DNA of 33,562 nucleotides from Gammaproteobacteria bacterium (lineage in GTDB: Bacteria > Pseudomonadota > Gammaproteobacteria > Steroidobacterales > Steroidobacteraceae), in NCBI GenBank assembly GCA_028293745.1, contig JAQGOF010000219.1, positions 1-33,562 on the forward strand. Reading direction: 5' to 3'. The position numbers and the translations under genes were made by a program. This document shows, in pieces, positions 32,914 through 33,562 of this stretch. How positions within the stretch are numbered: position 1 is the stretch's first letter; every line of letters begins with the position of its first letter. The notes beneath the pieces are model-generated. The model did not search any database. It saw nothing but the letters and a program-made list of their open reading frames with translations, and was not told the DNA's origin.

Positions 32914-33232
32914 GACTCGCCCCTTCCCAGCTGGCGGCGATCTCAATCGCACGCTTGATGTCAGCGTCTTGCGTACGCTTGTCTCCACCGCACAAGACGA
33001 CGATGATAAACGGCCCGCGCTGTGTGAAATACACCCGATAGCCCGGGCCGTAGTCGATCCGCATTTCACTCACGCCAGATCCCACGGGTTTCACGTCCCC
33101 AGGATTTCCGAGCGCAAGACGATCAATCCGCACCGCAATCCGACCCTTCGCTTTACGGTCCTTCAGACCGGAAAACCACGTATCAAAGGTTGCCGATTTG
33201 AGGACTTCAGGTCCAGGCGAAGTGTAACCCAT
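32882..33232 (-). CDS. RelE/ParE-superfamily toxin (HigB-like, COG3657 type)
   Basis: A 116-residue killer protein. Conserved segments are FDTWFSGLKDRKAKGRIAVR, GNPGDVKPVGSGVSEMRIDYGPGYRVYF and CGGDKRTQDADIKRAIEIA, typical of addiction-module killer proteins that cleave mRNA at the ribosome. All segments look intact, so the pair is probably functional. The likely -10 TATAGT lies about 16 bases before the ATG, leaving a very short leader without a ribosome site. Toxin and antitoxin form one operon. Confidence 0.92.
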   Translation of the reverse strand: MGYTSPGPEVLKSATFDTWFSGLKDRKAKGRIAVRIDRLALGNPGDVKPVGSGVSEMRIDYGPGYRVYFTQRGPFIIVVLCGGDKRTQDADIKRAIEIAASWEGASHGNENEEKAD

Positions 33233-33258
33233 AGATTACGGGATGTAAACTATAGGAT
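33226..33258. promoter_or_regulatory. Candidate operator and -10 of the toxin-antitoxin operon
   Basis: AACCCATAG (33226-33234) and CTATAGGAT (33250-33258) form an imperfect inverted repeat with seven of nine matches. It brackets a TATAGT -10 candidate (minus strand, 33253-33248) and the toxin start. This arrangement fits autorepression by the antitoxin. It is weak evidence alone. Confidence 0.35.
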
Positions 33259-33562
33259 ACACCGCCCACCCTTTGCCTGTGCACGACGCCAGGCACCCTC
33301 GCGGGCGCGGCGGCTGATGCGACGGCCGCGCTGCACTCGACGAGTCCTGCGTAATGTTCACCGATGTGTGAGCGTGTAGTTCCACATTGAATGAACTCCA
33401 AAACATCTGAACCTCCTGCATCGCGAACTAAAACAACATGCTCCAGCTCGAAGTCAATTCGCTTCGCATACGCCTGCATCTGCTGTGTGCTTGATATTCT
33501 GACACCAAACTCCTGTCGGAAGTTGCTTTTACGAATTCTCCGACACACGCTTTGCAGCGTCC
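33233..33562. other. Unassigned segment upstream of the toxin gene
   Basis: About 330 bases without a recognised gene. On the minus strand a frame from a GTG at 33548 runs into the toxin gene (stop at 33207, 113 codons). Its first 70 codons (for example QQMQAYAKRIDFELEHVVLV) look more protein-like and less GC-rich than the rest of the window, and the last part looks like noise. It could be the decayed end of a gene or the 5' part of an unrecognised one. I see no attC-like recombination site. Confidence 0.3.

Noticed and set aside
33290..33562. Integron attC site next to the toxin-antitoxin pair
   Set aside because: No paired GTTRRRY/RYYYAAC core sites were found.

Overview
The window is high-GC DNA from a Gram-negative bacterium, most likely a gammaproteobacterium of the Xanthomonadales/Nevskiales/Steroidobacterales type. 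This is an inference from gene content and protein flavour: two large TonB-dependent receptors, DgkA, QseC- and CusS-like sensor kinases, CsrA and hopanoid genes HpnI/HpnJ. No rRNA, tRNA, CRISPR array or insertion sequence was found.

Region 1 (about 1-15.7 kb) looks like a sensing and uptake block. After a truncated membrane-protein gene comes a secreted YVTN beta-propeller gene (+). Facing it is dgkA with a QseBC/PmrAB-type two-component system (-), preceded by a second secreted beta-propeller, a small periplasmic Cache-like protein and a TonB-dependent receptor (-), which read as one operon. Divergent from the receptor is a 2-hydroxycarboxylate (citrate/malate) transporter (+), followed by a second two-component system and a second TonB-dependent receptor (-). 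Matching direct repeats, CTAAG-N6-CTAAG with 11-bp periodicity, lie upstream of the first beta-propeller gene and upstream of the first response regulator. They are a candidate operator linking the two flanks of the block.

Region 2 (16.2-21.7 kb) holds hpnJ-hpnI (hopanoid side-chain modification), a membrane protein overlapping a winged-helix regulator (-), and two tandem PAP2-type phosphatases (+).

Region 3 (21.8-26.6 kb) is a two-gene alpha-glucan locus. It pairs a secreted GH15-type exo-glucosidase with a secreted GH66 dextranase or cyclodextran-forming enzyme carrying a CBM35-like insertion. Dextran is the inferred substrate.

Region 4 (26.5-30.7 kb) contains glycan-assembly genes: a GT-C membrane glycosyltransferase (-), a divergent GT4, and a GT2 (+). 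csrA follows, preceded by a perfect FNR/ANR-type box embedded in a tandem 13-bp repeat.

Region 5 (30.8-33.6 kb) is accessory in character: a TIR-transmembrane-TolB-like fusion protein, a truncated amidohydrolase remnant, a RelE/HigB-type toxin with its HTH antitoxin, and an unexplained end segment.
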